From Taenia hydatigena (lineage: Eukaryota > Platyhelminthes > Cestoda > Cyclophyllidea > Taeniidae): a stretch of DNA of 64,000 nt. The position numbers were made by a program, and so were the translations under genes. The notes under the pieces are model-generated. The model worked only from the letters and a program-made list of their open reading frames with translations, was not told where the DNA came from and made no database searches. Shown piece after piece: positions 24,001 through 38,303 of this stretch (the stretch's first letter is position 1; the number at the start of each line of letters is the position of its first letter). The stretch covers positions 248,001 through 312,000 of the forward strand of contig JADWOT020001225.1 in the NCBI GenBank assembly GCA_036345935.2. Reading direction: 5' to 3'.

Positions 24001-27000
24001 AATTTTAGGTGCTTTGGAAAAGAAACTGCTTGTTGCTTTTTCTTTTCATGGCAATGCTTTGTAGAAAAAAAGCGATGTTTTGGACTTCGAAAATGTCTAG
24101 CATTCTAGTAATCTTCATTGACAAGCAGCTTTGCACCCCGCGCTGCAAAAAAAAAACTAAATTCAGAGGTGGCTCATCGTTTAGAAGTTAACGAAGAGGC
24201 AAGTAAAGTATGGCAGTCCCTGGCACATGCATATGTTGCTCAAAGGTTTGGCTAAATATGCGACTGCTAATCATCTGCGTTTGATCTACCGTAAGCACTG
24301 TAATCTCTGTTGGAAGACAGGCTCCTTACCAAAATAGCTTTCCGCCAATATGCAACAGGTCCTGCGATGCTCTGAATTGCCACCTTATGACAAGTACATA
24401 TGTATCGTGACCAAAACATTATGCTTTATTCTAATTCAATGCACGTTTTTTTGCTTTTCTTTACATCCTGGTAAATAAATGCGCATACATTTATGCCTAT
24501 GTTAGTCTGCATAGATATGCATGTTTATGGTTCGAGGTTTCGCTTCAGGTTATTAACGAAAAATGTCAAGTGAATAGGAACTCATTTCGATTCAAGTAGC
24601 GAACACTTGTGCTAGTGATCAAATCAATTCATTTCTAGTTTTTACCGACAACTTTGTCGCATCACTTTATCACATCATCCCACATATGTTCGCCATCTTT
24701 TAGCTGACCTGTTTGCGCACAGTGCAATTCACCAGGCGTAACGGGGATTCCCTGGGCTGCATTTATCATCGAAACAAAATAAGCAGATAGTTCGTGGTGG
24801 AGTTTGTGGAGCACTTAGCACTTAGCCTAACAATGGTGCTAAAGTACTTATATCTCTTTATACACTATATACGCAGAAGCAGGGAGTATTCTAACCAGGC
24901 TGTAATTTGGCCGCTATCAAGTAGGGTTTAAAGCACAAATAAAGTAGTAACGGCCTATGCATATCACTGCAGCTTATTTTCTTGAATGAGCTATGGGGTA
25001 CAACTATATTATAAAACAACAGGAAGGCAATGCTTTACGCAACTAGGCTTTGCTGTTAAACAGAGGATATTCGGGACTCTCTTGAAGACTACTGGAGGCA
25101 TTGCTCGACTGAAATGCATTTTTGCATGATCTAGGGATTGGAGTTGCTAACCGGGTCTTCAAACAGCTTATTCCGCCGCGACTAACAGCAGGAGATTTAA
25201 ATACGACCTCTGTCCTATCTCGAGCTTCTTCCTTGGCATCCCCCTAATCAAACTCTTGAAGTTCAGTCATCACAAAATAATCAGTTGTGAAAGGAAAGCT
25301 CCCATGAGCCATCCACCCTATCTGCCACAAGAATTGACTACTATGACTGGCGGACTGGACACGCAATGGGGTACTCCGTAAGAGTAGTTTTAGTCGAGCC
25401 GTAGGCTAAATCTTTGTAGAATTCTTTTGTGAAGAACTCAAGAAACCGCAAGTAGTTTGAACAAAAGTTATTAGTATTGTGCTGATAAAAATGAATCGAA
25501 ATTGCGCAATGCCAAGTGAAACGTCAAAACAAGTAACTGGTGGCCAATTGGCCGCATTTTCCAAACTAACGGGTGAGTAGTTCCAAATAAGAGGATTTGT
25601 AGATGCAGAAATACCATTAAAATACGGAGACGTATTAGCGCTACCATCCATCAGATAAAAAGGCAAAGAAATGTTTAAGCGAAATAAGCACAGGTCTTGT
25701 TAAAACGAATGGCTTATTTTGCAGAATTGTAGCAAGAAAGGAGGAAGAACAAAAATAACTTGCGTTAAAGAAACTAAAGAACCCATTGCGAGAACGTGGA
25801 TGCATAGGCGTCTAACCCTATGCTGAAGTTTGAAAATGAACTTAAATTTAACATATCGACAACAGTCCTTAGTTAATCCTGACACACATGAATCTTTGAA
25901 ATAATTTAGCATAATCAACTTAACGAATTGATATACAGGACTAATTAACCTACTAAAATATGGGCAAAGGCATATTACCCATTTGAACTCTATCCTAATA
26001 CCAGCAGGAGACACAACCACACATTATTTCATCTTTTTCTACCTTTGAAAGTGTTCACACACATGTGCGAATGCGACTGAAGGCGTGCTGTCAAATCTTG
26101 CGATTGTTTTGAACGCCAACCTACCCAATCGGTCAAATGATTGAGCAAATGGCATTGTTAACGACTCCTCCTTTCGATGAGCGTGTGCTGATGCGAGCTG
26201 GAGGTGTGCTCTTCAGCGCACCACTAAAAGGAGCGGGAGAACAAATTTGCAATCGCAACCACGCCATGTCTAGCAAATGGCATCAATGATGCTAATCGAG
26301 TATTCGAAGCGCTTCAAAAGAGGCAAATAAATCCGTCGACGCCGTCGACCGTTGCTTATGCCTTCATTCAACGTAACTTTTGATAGTTTGAAACAGCACT
26401 ATTTCGTTGCAGCAATGTTCAAACGAAAAATACCTGCACTGGGTGAGTTCGCATGTTTAAACTTAGGAAGAGGACAGGAACAACTCGGAATAGGAAAAAA
26501 CCAAAGTACAGGCTTTTCTCAAAAATTCATAAAGGGAATTTTCGTACACCTTGGCGAGTTTTGCTACGATGACGGTGGTCTAATAATCAGAGAATTTGAG
26601 TTTGCATTTAATTAATCCAAGTAGAGCACTACGCGTTACCTCCTGGTAGAAAATTTTCATCACATCGGATCATCGTTCCATTTTGCGCCAATTAAGGACA
26701 AAAGAGGCGGAGTAAATGGCCAGATAAGCACCTCCGACTAAAAATCGCATCTCCTAGTCTACTCTAATGCTGTAGTAATGTTAGAAGGACAACGAGAAAA
26801 TCCATAGCCTCCATACATTTTAATTCCTCGATTCAAGTGTCATAAAGCAATTGAGTGGGTAGAAATCTAAATCAACGAGGCAAGAGGGTGAATTGGATTT
26901 TAATCACGTATACAGGAGGCTTTTCCTTGTTCTGCAATAGATTAAATACACTTTTTATGAAGAAACTCCGAAAAAGCTAAATAATTGTATAAGCCGGCAA

Positions 27001-29495
27001 AAGAGAAAGGAAGAGAAAGGGACTTTGCGTTTTGCTAAGTAAGCAAGTGAATATGTTCTCATGGCATCCTTGTTTTTCGGTAAAGGCATCCAAGGGCACA
27101 AAGCCAATCTGAAATAATGCTAGATTGGCTACTAGACGCAGGAATGACCTTGAAAGCAAACCGTGCCATTACTTATGATCTGCTAAACCTTCCCCTTGTG
27201 ATGCTTCCTTCCATTGGCTAATGAATTCTTTAGCAACTCCATCACCATCAAAACAGACGCCCACAAAGTCTTAAAAAGCACTTTATAAGCAGCTAGAGAA
27301 ACAGAAACCAAAACGGGTTTATGCCTATAAGTTTCTAGAGGGGGCCACAGAAATTAATGCCCCTTTGCGGTGATTGCAAAAAACGTCTTCTCATGTTTGC
27401 GCATGCGGAATAAATGCAGGCGATGCATGTAAGTAAGTCTCGCTTCGAATGGCCCCTATCTGTTGAGCTTCCTGTCTTTAAAACGTGGAGCAATCAAAGT
27501 GCACAAAATTTAGTGCTTCTGGCTAAAAAATGTGTTGCATTATGCTCGATTTAAGAACGGCTTACTAAGCCATCCTCGATGGTGTTGGCTAACCAAATAA
27601 GCTAGGGAGGAGCAGGGCTGCAAATAAGTGAACAAGCGCATTTAAGGCTTTGCGGCTCAAAATCGGCTACTAATAATTTCAATAGTAGAAAATGATGCCA
27701 TAAGTTAGGGTGGAAAGCGGACCCATGACATGTACTCTACTGCAATCGCCTCTAGACAAGTAACTGGCATTCGCGCGAGAGGAATGCAATGCCAACTAAA
27801 ATTACAAGGGTAGGATGCTGGAGTTGCAAACTTGGGTCTTTGTGTAGGTCTCCGTGACACTACCACAAGAAACATTGGCCATGTCAGGATTTGTCACAAC
27901 ACAAACTGAAGAGAGGAAACAGGCCACTCATGATCATTGTCTCCAAACCCCCGAAATCATTGCTGTTTGGACAGAATAGCAGAACCAGTCGACTTCACTG
28001 GAGAAGATGCCAGTAAATGATTCCAGTTTATAAACAAGTTAGCGATCTGCAATATGTCAGGCCATTTCATTCTTCTGTCATTGAAGAAAGTATTTGAATT
28101 CGCGTGTGTCTGATGGGGAGCCAAGCATAAATGGCGACCTTTATATTTGAATTTCCTCTACAACTTGACGAAAAGCCGGTCAGTACAGTCTTTCAAAATC
28201 AAGTGGAAATTATCTTTGTTGCCATGCATTTTTCCGGTCGAGCCAAAGTTTGCAGTCCACTTAAGCAGCACTAGCAGCAAGACATCAATACATTGCTGGA
28301 TTGAAGATGTACTATTGAGGTCCTTCGAGATGGCGAAACCGATACTGACAAAACAGGCTAAATTTTCTCCGATGGGCACGTTGACACCTCTCTTCAGTAC
28401 TGTCTTCATTTCTCTAATCAGCTGCCAGATTACACAAGTTAAAATTTAAAAAAGGATGGGAATGAGGTGGCTGGATAGAATATGCTGCCCGTTCAACACT
28501 GTTCCACACTGTTAGTTGCTTGGCAACATAGATGACGAATCTGAAGTATTCATGGCTTTACATATCAGTACACCAGGAGAGAAATCTGAGAACAAGTATA
28601 TGAAAGCCGAGGCTGGGCTAGTGAATCAGAATAGCCACAACAAAGTCCATTCTGACCTGTCTTGCTTCTCCTAGAGAAATGACATCTCTACGGATTTTTG
28701 CCCAAGGTTTTTGTCACCTCTTTAATCAGGAGTAACTTATGCATGCTATGATTTTAATTTGTCAACAGTTCATCTGGTCAGTTAAATTAAATTTGACTGA
28801 CAACTAATTATATTCAAATCAGGGGCTTGTGGAATACCAGTTATTATGTTGCATTCTGTTTCTTTGATTCGTGCATTGTGCAAATGAGGCTGCATTCAGA
28901 GCACGTGCTAAGGAATGTCTGCCACTTACCGATATGGACACCTCATCAAATAAGGACATCTGTCTGTGGCAATACGAGGTCGCCGTTACCTCACTATCTA
29001 GGCATGGAACTCGTCATGAGTCAAGCTCTCACCTGCGTTAGCGCTATTTGGTCTTTGTCATATAGTTACGCTTCAGCCCACGAACGCGCATTAATTTCCA
29101 AAGAACAATATGATGGAAAAGGGAGGCACACACTGCTAAAATGAACAAGGACTGGAGTGCGATAGCATATTTAGTAATGTTTTATACTGCGGCCGGTGTT
29201 GAATGGCATTGGTAAGCATGTCTCGCGTCGCCATGATTGAAGTCTTCCCCATCATCTAGTGGGGAACTCGATCAGTGGAATGTGTTGCAGGGTCTATGAT
29301 CGTGTCATGCCTATTTTTAGAGAAATAGGATTAACTTAATTCTAGACATAGTATTAGGATGTATTTGGTTCTTTGCCTCTTCAATTTGGTCAAATATGGA
29401 GCACCATAGTGTATGGTGGTGAGAACCAACGCAAATATTTGGTTTCTATTCCGATGTTATCTTGACGAGAAAATAAGAAATTGCCTTATATCCTC
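21032..29495. other. No recognised gene
   Basis: Mostly AT-rich. Frames of up to 131 codons (21993-22388, -) show no domain. At about 22620-22720 the - strand carries a short open segment (AKLLEENVDEANVLE) followed by a GTGAGT donor, and at 28147-28449 both strands are open for 80 to 100 codons. Neither could be tied to a family. Confidence 0.4.
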
Positions 29496-29765
29496 CTACG
29501 CCTCATTGCGCTTGATGCGCTTGATTGAAGTGGGAAGTACAAGGTCAGAAGAGATAAACTGCGTCAACTCTAAGCCATTATCATGAGCAGGGGGAGGCTT
29601 CTCGCAGAAGGAAAGTGTCACATGCATCCTACCGCTACCACCTAATGAGTAAAATATCGGAGGTGAAGAACACTTAATCATAATGCGAAAACACTCATGC
29701 AAGTAGTCCGTATACCACTGGATATTTTCTACCTTATCAGCATCACCAGCAGGAGCATCAATGCG
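29496..29765 (-). CDS. Possible terminal exon, unrecognised protein
   Basis: On the - strand a pyrimidine-containing acceptor (CTCTTGCAG) precedes RIDAPAGDADKVENIQWYTD, and the frame stays open for about 90 codons to a stop at 29496. Residue use is balanced, with hydrophilic and aromatic residues mixed. No family recognised, and no upstream exon found. It could be a real last exon or a chance frame. Confidence 0.28.
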   Translation of the reverse strand, partial: RIDAPAGDADKVENIQWYTDYLHECFRIMIKCSSPPIFYSLGGSGRMHVTLSFCEKPPPAHDNGLELTQFISSDLVLPTSIKRIKRNEA

Positions 29766-32700
29766 CTGCAAGAGTATGCGCAGTACAAATTACTATTCAA
29801 ATTTTTTGCAGGTTCATTATGGCTTCCTACGTCTTTGCAGACATAACTTGACTTCTTGACCTCTCTCCAATTCACGCTCGGCGATTTCGCAATGATTGAA
29901 CCTGATTTGATTTTCTGCATTCAAATCCGTGTGTTAATCCTCAAAGAAGTGCAATTCGTTGACGTGACACAGTGCAGCAGCTGAGCATAAAAGTGAACCT
30001 ACACAGTGGGTAGATGCTGCTTGATTTCAGAGCACACTCAAATGCACCTTCCCCTGCTAGACTGCAGTGCTTTGGCTACTTGTTTTGCTCTGCTTCTGAT
30101 TACGCGAGCTATTTTGGCTCCGTAGAGCCAAAATTCAGTAATCTTTGCTAAATTAATGCTCTATCTTCTTAACTTTGTTAACTGCTTTTGTACTTATCAA
30201 ACATTCTCGTCTTAGAGGGTTGTGGAGTGAAAATATTAGAAATATGAGCCACATTCGTCAAAATAATTGTGACAGATGATCTGCAGACGTTTTAGCAGCA
30301 CACATGAACAACTGGACACTGCTACGGGTGTCACAGTTGGCTTAATTCGCACATTGCACTGATGGCTCTAGGGTTAGCCATAATTGTCGGGATAATTTAC
30401 GACAAGTCCACCACACGATTCTAAGCATTCACGATCCCTTCCTGTTTTCCAACATCCTGCAATTCACTTTTAAACTAAAGCGCTATAAATATCGGCCAAT
30501 GTGCATAGCAATCCAGGGATAACCCTGTAAGACCAAAGCATATTAAATGCAAATCACCTCGTTGAGAATATTTGAAAACAGGGTCATAAATCCACAGCCT
30601 TGTGCATCGCATCTGCATGTTGCACATGCACCAGTGCGACGTTCAACAATTGTTGCTATGCAGTAGAACTGGTCATCATCACCGCTTCATTCCGCAAAGA
30701 CGTTTATGTTGGCTACTGAGATTTTATCAGGATGCAGTTATTTATTTGCCAGCCCAATATAGAGAAGCTATTTTGGCTTGCATTAAAGTTCTGTGTTTTC
30801 GTCTCATTCATTGACATGCTGTCTTTGCTTACAAGAGTAAAAAGTAGTTTAGTGACAGCCACCTGATTGTTAAAGAGTAAATGCTCCTTCTTGCATGTCT
30901 TTGCGATTGATTCAGCTGCTCAAATTCATTGCTAACTTTCTGTTTGGTGAAGTCATTAAAATGGCGCTCAAGGATGCGCAAGTTAGGTTAGATGAATCTC
31001 GTGCCTATCATGTCGCTTCACTATAACAAAGGTTAGGTATTAAGTAGTTAAATGCAAAAAATTCCTTTGTTTTTGTTCATACACTAAAAGATTTAGCTTA
31101 AAGACGCTCAAAGGAGAAATTCTATAGTGTATCTGATAAGGAATTAGCGATCTTTTCACCAATAACCTAATCCCTTATTAAACTCTTCCCTTCCCGTGGG
31201 TTTGAGCATCGCATCGTAAAAATGCATGGTAATCTTATTTAAAACACTCTAGTAATGCAAGGTTTTCCTAATTTGGTGTGCTTTATTTCTGGCTAGCATT
31301 CAGATCAATTAATGGTTGATGCGATCGTCTTTCGTTAGCGATGGCTTTGAATGCGCGGTTTACAAAAATAGCATTAACTGATTTCTGCAGATGGCTTGAA
31401 TTTTTACCGGATGAACGTATGCAAATCTAAGGCTAGTTTTGAAGCAATGCTACAACTTCAAGATTTAATGCCAGTGCCTCATCAGTTAGGCTGCGAAAAT
31501 TTGCAAAATTTGGATCAAGGATATCATTGACGTTTTATTTGCCAATCAGATGTAGAATGCGCTTAAGTCGCTTTATATTGATCAACGGTTTTACCGAATA
31601 AAACCCTTGATTCTCTTAAGTGGCAGCAGGATCACTGCTGCATTACAAAGTAATGAGGCTTGGCGATTACAAGTCCTTACGCGTTTGAGCATAAATTAGT
31701 GCGTTTGAGTCTTCTACACAATCGCTGGTTTCAGCGTGTAAATAGACCTAATAAAGTAAAGCATGTCTAAGTCATTGCGCTTTCCACCGAAGAAATGAAA
31801 ACGTCAATTAGAGTAAACAAAATGTTTAAGAGCCCTGTAAGTGAGTAGGAATGTCAGACTATGGAGCAACTGGCAACCAGAGTGTTGCAATTGGAGCAGG
31901 ATTGACCAGGTGAATGATCGGAGATGGAACGAACAAAAACAAGTAGATGGTGGATGAGTGTGCAGGTGGGTGAATGGCATGACCTACAATTGGCTCATGT
32001 TTTCACTGCCAATTTGCCCAATGGAAGCAAGGCAGATAACTAATGTGAAACACACGTGTTTAGTGTTTTGGTCGAAGGTTTTGTCAAAATAGGCTAACAA
32101 AACGAGGAATAGAATTAGTAAAACTTTACCATTCATATGGAACTTAGACAGATTTAATGGCTGTGTGTGTGAACAAGACTGAATCAGCCCCTACATTGGC
32201 ACTGCGATAAAATCCGAAATGAACTCATCATGCTAACTGTATCGGAATGTCATGGGCCAATTAAAATGCCGCATTCAAGAGCTTACTTTAGAGCACAAAC
32301 ACTATCGGCGCAATAAATTTTGCGCATCAGACAATAAGTGACTACAACCATAATGTGCGCTCCATCAATGGCACAAGATGTTGGCTGTGCGTTGGGAAAT
32401 CTAAGTAATGCTATCGAATCATACACTACCAGTTCGTGCAACTAGTACACAAGATATCAGTGTTGTTGACAAGATGGACCAACTCGTAGACATCAATCTC
32501 TCAGCTTCGGTGAGAATCGTGACTGTTGTATTTTCTTCCTATAAAAGTCTCTTTCGGGCAGGGAAAGTGCCGGATCTTGGAGGATGGAGAGCCAAGGCTT
32601 TGTTACACCACCGCAATGTGTAGCTGATGATTCCCTTCGGTAATCACTTGCAAGCTTGCCAACATCTAATTTCCACAAACTTTATTTTAATGAAAAGGGT

Positions 32701-35700
32701 CTGCCCTTGATAGTAGCAAGACTCTTTTATTGGCGCATTTTTTTGTTTTTCTTTTGAGCCAATATTTAATCGCCTCACTTTACAAAAGTTAACACCTTGA
32801 GCGCATAGAGGCAAACGAACTTTTGATTTATCGGCGCCTACTTTGGACGATGTTCCCTTTCGACTGCATTTAGTAACAATGGCATTTTGTGACTAAATTG
32901 CATTACTTATGAGCTGAGCTATAAAAATATTGAATTTAATCATGAATTCAAACACTAGACAATGAGAAAATTAACAATTAACAATCTAAGTGCTTAACAT
33001 TTTCAGAAAGTAGCAGCACTGCTGCATTGCTTATCTATGCGCACCTTTCAAGTGAGAGGCGTTCAGTGACCGCGAATAGGTTAGTGGAAAGAACATCATC
33101 TGCAAATGAGGATGAAGCGTAGTCTGAATGAGCACAGCCTTGATCACTGCTTCCTCTGCCTAGGTGATCATTGCGCTCAATCCAAAGGCCTAATATCCAG
33201 GACTAAAAAAGTTAATTGTAATACGCTGACAGCTGAAATATGGGTTCAATACCCTTTACAGAATCCCTTACCCAGCCATGCTTCGTCCGAATCACATAGC
33301 AAATGGCTAAAATATTCAGTGCTTTGAATTCTAGCGTATATGGGAATCAGCCTCTACATTTTGGGTCACAACTATAACTGGGGTGCAGAAACCAGGTCAA
33401 TGGCACGCTGACGAAGATTGTGTAAGGTAAGTGAAATTGCCTTACCCGCAGATGAGTCAGAGTAGTCATGTCCTAGACGTGCATGTGTATGTGGTGGTCA
33501 AGCCTTGTTGTTTGCGCTCGAAGATGGAAATGATGAAGCGATGTAAAATGCAACAAATCGAAATGAAATCGGAACATTGCACCGTACAGTATAAAAGATG
33601 TTTTAGAAATGAGCTCTGATATGCATAAAGCAGGAAAAGGTTAAGCCACTCCATGTCTATTGGTTATTGATAGTATTATCGGAGAACAATTGAAGAAACT
33701 GGCTGCTTGTCATTCACCTCCTTCAGCCAACATGCTGCTGGGGTAGTTGGATCTTCTATGACTGCGTAAGCTTTCCCGAGGCGCATGTGTTGAAACGCTT
33801 TCCAGTCTAATAATTCTTCTTGCATCGGATGCCCACACCCAAGCCGCACGATTTGCTATCGCCATGTGATCGATGCACAGCATGCTTGTAGGAAAGCATG
33901 CAATTTCTGGTGGTATTCAATTGCTGACGTCGCCATGCATGAGGAGATTTATTCGTTTTGCACCATGTTTTGTGAAATGCTGCCATAAATTACACATTTC
34001 CCTGCCTTTGTTGAGTGCTTATTACCAATAGTAACACCTCTGAGAATACATACTGCCCAATATAGCTACATTGAATGAGTAATTGAATTTTAAGAGTAGC
34101 ACTTAAAAGGACATAACGACTTGTAACCTAAGTGACATAGACAGACCTAGTCCGCGCAGCTCAACCAATTTCCTCAATCCGTCAACTCTCAGTTGTGCTC
34201 AAGTTTTGTGTCGCACAATCCAGGATTGTTCGCATTTTACATTCAATAGCAGGCGATTCAGAAATAAACCTATCGAAATGATTTGGCTTCTGAAAGCTGT
34301 ATGAAATTGTTGCACAGGGCTATATATCACCCACTCCTCAATGATTTAATCGGTGCATATTAAACAACTCTATCTGCCTACAGCCATTTGAGGAACGGTT
34401 ACACCAGACCATGTGATTGCCAGTTAGCAGTAAAGAGGCAACGGTACAGATGCCATTGCTGTAATGGATTTTCGCTGTATAAAATGGCTTAGAAGGTCCT
34501 ACTTTATTTCATTGCAATTGCAATGGGTAGGCAAGGGGAATCAGGTAATCGTGGTGACTAGGTGACATTGCAACAATGTGTTGATGCCCCCCTGGCGCCA
34601 ATTATTTAAGCCCCACATCTTCGACAAACATCAAGTCCACGCTGGCTCATTCTGGTGATGGCTGGTACGAAATGGCTCACAAAGTAAAAGTACTGGTGCA
34701 CCCTCTAAAATGGCTTCAGAGGTGTGCAGCTACCTTAATGCCAAATCCCTACTGCTAGATGGCCGCACATTTATAATTGATTGCGATGCACAGCTGACTT
34801 GCCAGTTAATTTTCTTACGACCTCCACCGAGTACCATCCGAAATGATTCCGAAGCTTTTATATGCATATGGGAGCAGTCGGATTCCAATCAACGCTTTCT
34901 AACCGCATTTGAACCCGAGCAACCCCATAGAATCATATATTTAAGACCCTTCCCCATCTATCACCTCACACGATGTCGAATGTAGAACGTATGCTTCGAT
35001 TTTGAAGCACCAAAGGCTGTATTTGCGAATCTGTCCCCTGCATGTCTAAAGGGATGTTCTTGTACTAATAAGTATGGGCTACATTATCAGTCGAATCAGA
35101 CTTCCAAAGAAATGTTGCACGCATTACGATTATGACTGCATAATTCATCTAATTGGTTTTTGCATTTCCGTAGGGAAGAATCGCTAGTCACCTTGAGGTC
35201 TTTTGCGTCAAATCAGATAATAGTTGTTGCAGTCACTTTCAACAGACAGAAAAGAAGTCGACTGAGATAGAATGTCTCTCTAAATTTCTTAGGAACCTTG
35301 ATGCCTAAACATCTCTCCAATGGTTGTCATCTCACCGAGACAGTGACTAAAAAGTCTTCATTAGCTGGTCTAGTGCAATAAAATGGGAGCGGTGGGACGT
35401 GATTTGCGCAAGAACAGAGCACAATTAGAAGTAAACTTTTGTATTATCTAAGAGACAACAAAAATGACTAAGGCTATCACGCTTTCAAAAGCAGCGGTGT
35501 TTATTTCGCCTTTGCTTTTAATTTGGTCGGCTGGGTAATTTAGTAAGTAATAACCTAGAAAACCCTTGAGAACACCAGATTAAGGACCAGCATAAATTCG
35601 TTTACCTGAATCACCTATTTGAATTGCTGCCAACATGTTGCTTGCTTACAAATATCATTTTGATGAATTCACCACCGGTGTCAGATAGATGACTCCCTTC

Positions 35701-37341
35701 TCCTTCGCATTTAATGATATTTTCTTTACAGCAAACATATTTTAGCAAAAATCAAATCGAATGCCAATTTTACCGTACAACTTCTAAGCCCCGATTAGGT
35801 AGCAGTAGCGTTTTACCTCGAAATTTGGCGGCACCAAGGCGGACATACTGAAGGAGAGGTTAGGTGCCATAGTCAACAACATCCCAAATATTTTTTGGTG
35901 ACAAACAAATGAAGATTTTTCGCATTTAATTACCACTCTCAGGTCTGTTTTGAATAAAACTCATTTTTGTGGTGTTTTTTATAAGGCGAGTATGCGCGCA
36001 TTTCTACTTCAATTATTACAGAAACTAAATAAAGCATTGCTATCGGACAGTAAAGAAGGCAACAATGCCGCATTTTATGACGAGGTGGGAGTATCAACAC
36101 TGACAAAACTGTCAAGATAGAAGTCGCTCTAGAGACATTTTTACAAATATGTGACGTAATATTTCACATTTAGCAAGCACTCTACGGCTAGTGGCAACTA
36201 GTCCGCATTCACTATCTAATTCAATGCAGAATCGCCTGCGAGATCCTTCCTCTCCATCCCTTCGCTTAAATAAACTGCGATGCCTCTCTCGCTTCCAAGG
36301 AGCAGGCAAAGCTTAATGCGTGGTAGCCAAAAAAGCTACTTAGGCAAAATATGCTGAGGCACCCAAAGTAAAGTTACTTATTTTACTGCTAAAGCACAAA
36401 ATTACGTCGTCGTGAGTTCATAGATTATACGCTCGTCTGTGTTTAAGCCTTTTTTGATTAGTTAAGGTGGGTCAATCTATCCATAACGTAGCATCCACGT
36501 CACACATGGTTTACTAACTCTACATTATGCGCACTGACGCCCAATTTTTATCATAAACCTAGTCATTTATGCATTAGTTCAAAAATGAGAGCCCAAGGTA
36601 AACAAGAAAGCAATAGGTTTTTAACGGATTCCTCGATCCCTCTTACGTAATTTTTGCAAAACTGCATGTGGTAGGCAACAATGAGATTGTAAGAATGCTA
36701 ATTCAAGAATTACTAGGTTAAAATGCCTAGTTTCAAGAAATTAGGCACCTATTTTAAGGGCGAAATTCCAAGTCCTTGCAGAATTGTGAGCGTTTCAACA
36801 TTATAACTCAAAGCACTTGCAAAACTTCGAGTAAATGCGTCGAAGTGCATTAAATCGCCTCAGAGAAAAAACTTACCACAAAATTTAGATGCAATGTATG
36901 CATTTCTTCATTTGCTTTTCCTAGTTCCTCAAACTTATCATACTTCCACCTGCTCTGAACACAGCTTTAGTCCCCCTCCGGCACCTTCCTCCATATTAAT
37001 CTACGCCAAGTCTTCCTTAGTGGACTCCAGTTGTTTTACCGCCCATCCATTTTCGTGTTAGTTATCATTAAATGACCTAGAGACAGAGGTTAAGGATCAG
37101 TTTCATAGCTTTAGCAATGTTATCCGTCTTATTTTGTGGAGGCATAATGTTGCTTCAAGCCTCAGGACTTGCGATCAACCTCTAATTTTGTCCTGAACTA
37201 CTAAGTTTTAGTTCCATTCTTTCCTATCTCCCTCAGTTACCACCAGAAGTATGAAATTAAAGACAATGTACTCAGTTTCTACTTTGCTGCCCGCAGTGCG
37301 ACCTAGACCATAACTCATATAATCCACACTCCACCCATTCA
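29766..37341. other. No recognised gene
   Basis: AT-rich sequence with open frames below about 90 codons. The frame at 34710-34985 (+, 91 codons) shows no domain. No tRNA, array or long repeat found. Confidence 0.4.
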
Positions 37342-37719
37342 CTGCTGTAGGAAAGAGGGACAAAATTTACGCCTTATAAATGGCCTCTTCCACTCAACAG
37401 CGGAGTCTGGGCGTTAACTACTTGCGTTTGATGACCCCAACTTAAACAAGTTAATGGGTAAGTAGATAGCACAGTCGTGGTCTAATCGTGCGTGCTCTTC
37501 CCCACGAAATGAATTTACTTCAATTGTGGGACTAGAGACGGCACTCAGCAAGCCATAGACAGCACCCCTCAACACTGGTTAATTATCTTCACTAAATAAG
37601 CCCGTTATTTCTAAATTAGGCCAGTACCCGTTCCGTTGTAAAATGCTCTCGTCCGAGTGTCAGAATGTAAAATCAGGATTGCGCTTGATGTAGTCTACAT
37701 TAGAGAGGGCTGAGAAAGA
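37342..37719 (+). repeat. Left arm of inverted repeat
   Basis: Contains the blocks AAATGGCCTCTTCCACTCAA, GGGCGTTAACTACT, CAGCACCCCTCAACACTGG and GGGCTGAGAAAGA, all found in the right arm in complement and reverse order. It lacks an approximately 40-base segment, rich in A/T, that is present in the right arm near 38150. Confidence 0.8.
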
Positions 37720-37889
37720 CCTGCCCAGAGTTATTTGTAGCAGCTGTTGCAAGCTAGTATTCATGCACATGATGGCTTGGCTTCTAATCAGTTTTACGTC
37801 AGAATAATGGGAAGAAAGAGCCTTTGCCAAGCTTCAGAAAAGCGACAATACTTTTACGCTTGTGCATTAGTTAGGGCTATTATTAAGGA

Positions 37890-38303
37890 TCTTTCTCAGC
37901 CCTCTTTTATGTAGACTACAGCAAGCGCAGCCCTGATTTTAGATTCTGACACTCGAACGAGAGCTTTTTTATCACGGAACGGGTACTGGCTTAGTCTAGA
38001 AATAGCAGGCTTATTTAGTGAAGACAATTAACCAGTGTTGAGGGGTGCTGCCTATGGCTTGCTGAGTGCCGTCTCAAGTCCCACAATTGAAGTAACTTCA
38101 TTTTGTGGGGAAGAGCATGCACGATTAGACCAGGGAATTGAGAATCGCGTGTTGAATTTTTTTATTGCACGACTGTGCTATCTACTTGCCCATCAACTTT
38201 TTAAGTTGGGTAATCAAACGCGAGTAGTTAACGCCCAGACTCCACTGTTGAGTGGAAGGGGCCATTTATAAGGCGTAAGTTTTGTCCCTCTTTTCCACAG
38301 CAG
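37890..38303 (-). repeat. Right arm of inverted repeat
   Basis: Reverse complement of the left arm with roughly one difference per ten bases by eye, so the two arms are not freshly duplicated. It carries about 40 extra bases between CACGACTGTGC and the GTCTAATCGTGC-matching block (both read on the complement), showing an indel between the arms. Confidence 0.8.

Larger units (their letters stand above)
37342..38303. mobile_element. Fold-back element or pair of inverted LTR-like copies
   Basis: A left arm of about 380 bases and a right arm of about 410 bases are inverted copies of each other, separated by about 170 bases. The outer ends read CTGCTGTAGGAAAGAGGGAC on the left and, in complement, CTGCTGTGGAAAAGAGGGAC on the right. 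CATTCA occurs just outside each end (37336-37341 and 38306-38311) and may be a target-site duplication, though two bases offset on the right. No transposase, reverse transcriptase or other protein is encoded. The structure fits a non-autonomous fold-back element, or two solo LTR/TRIM-like copies inserted head to head. Confidence 0.65.
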
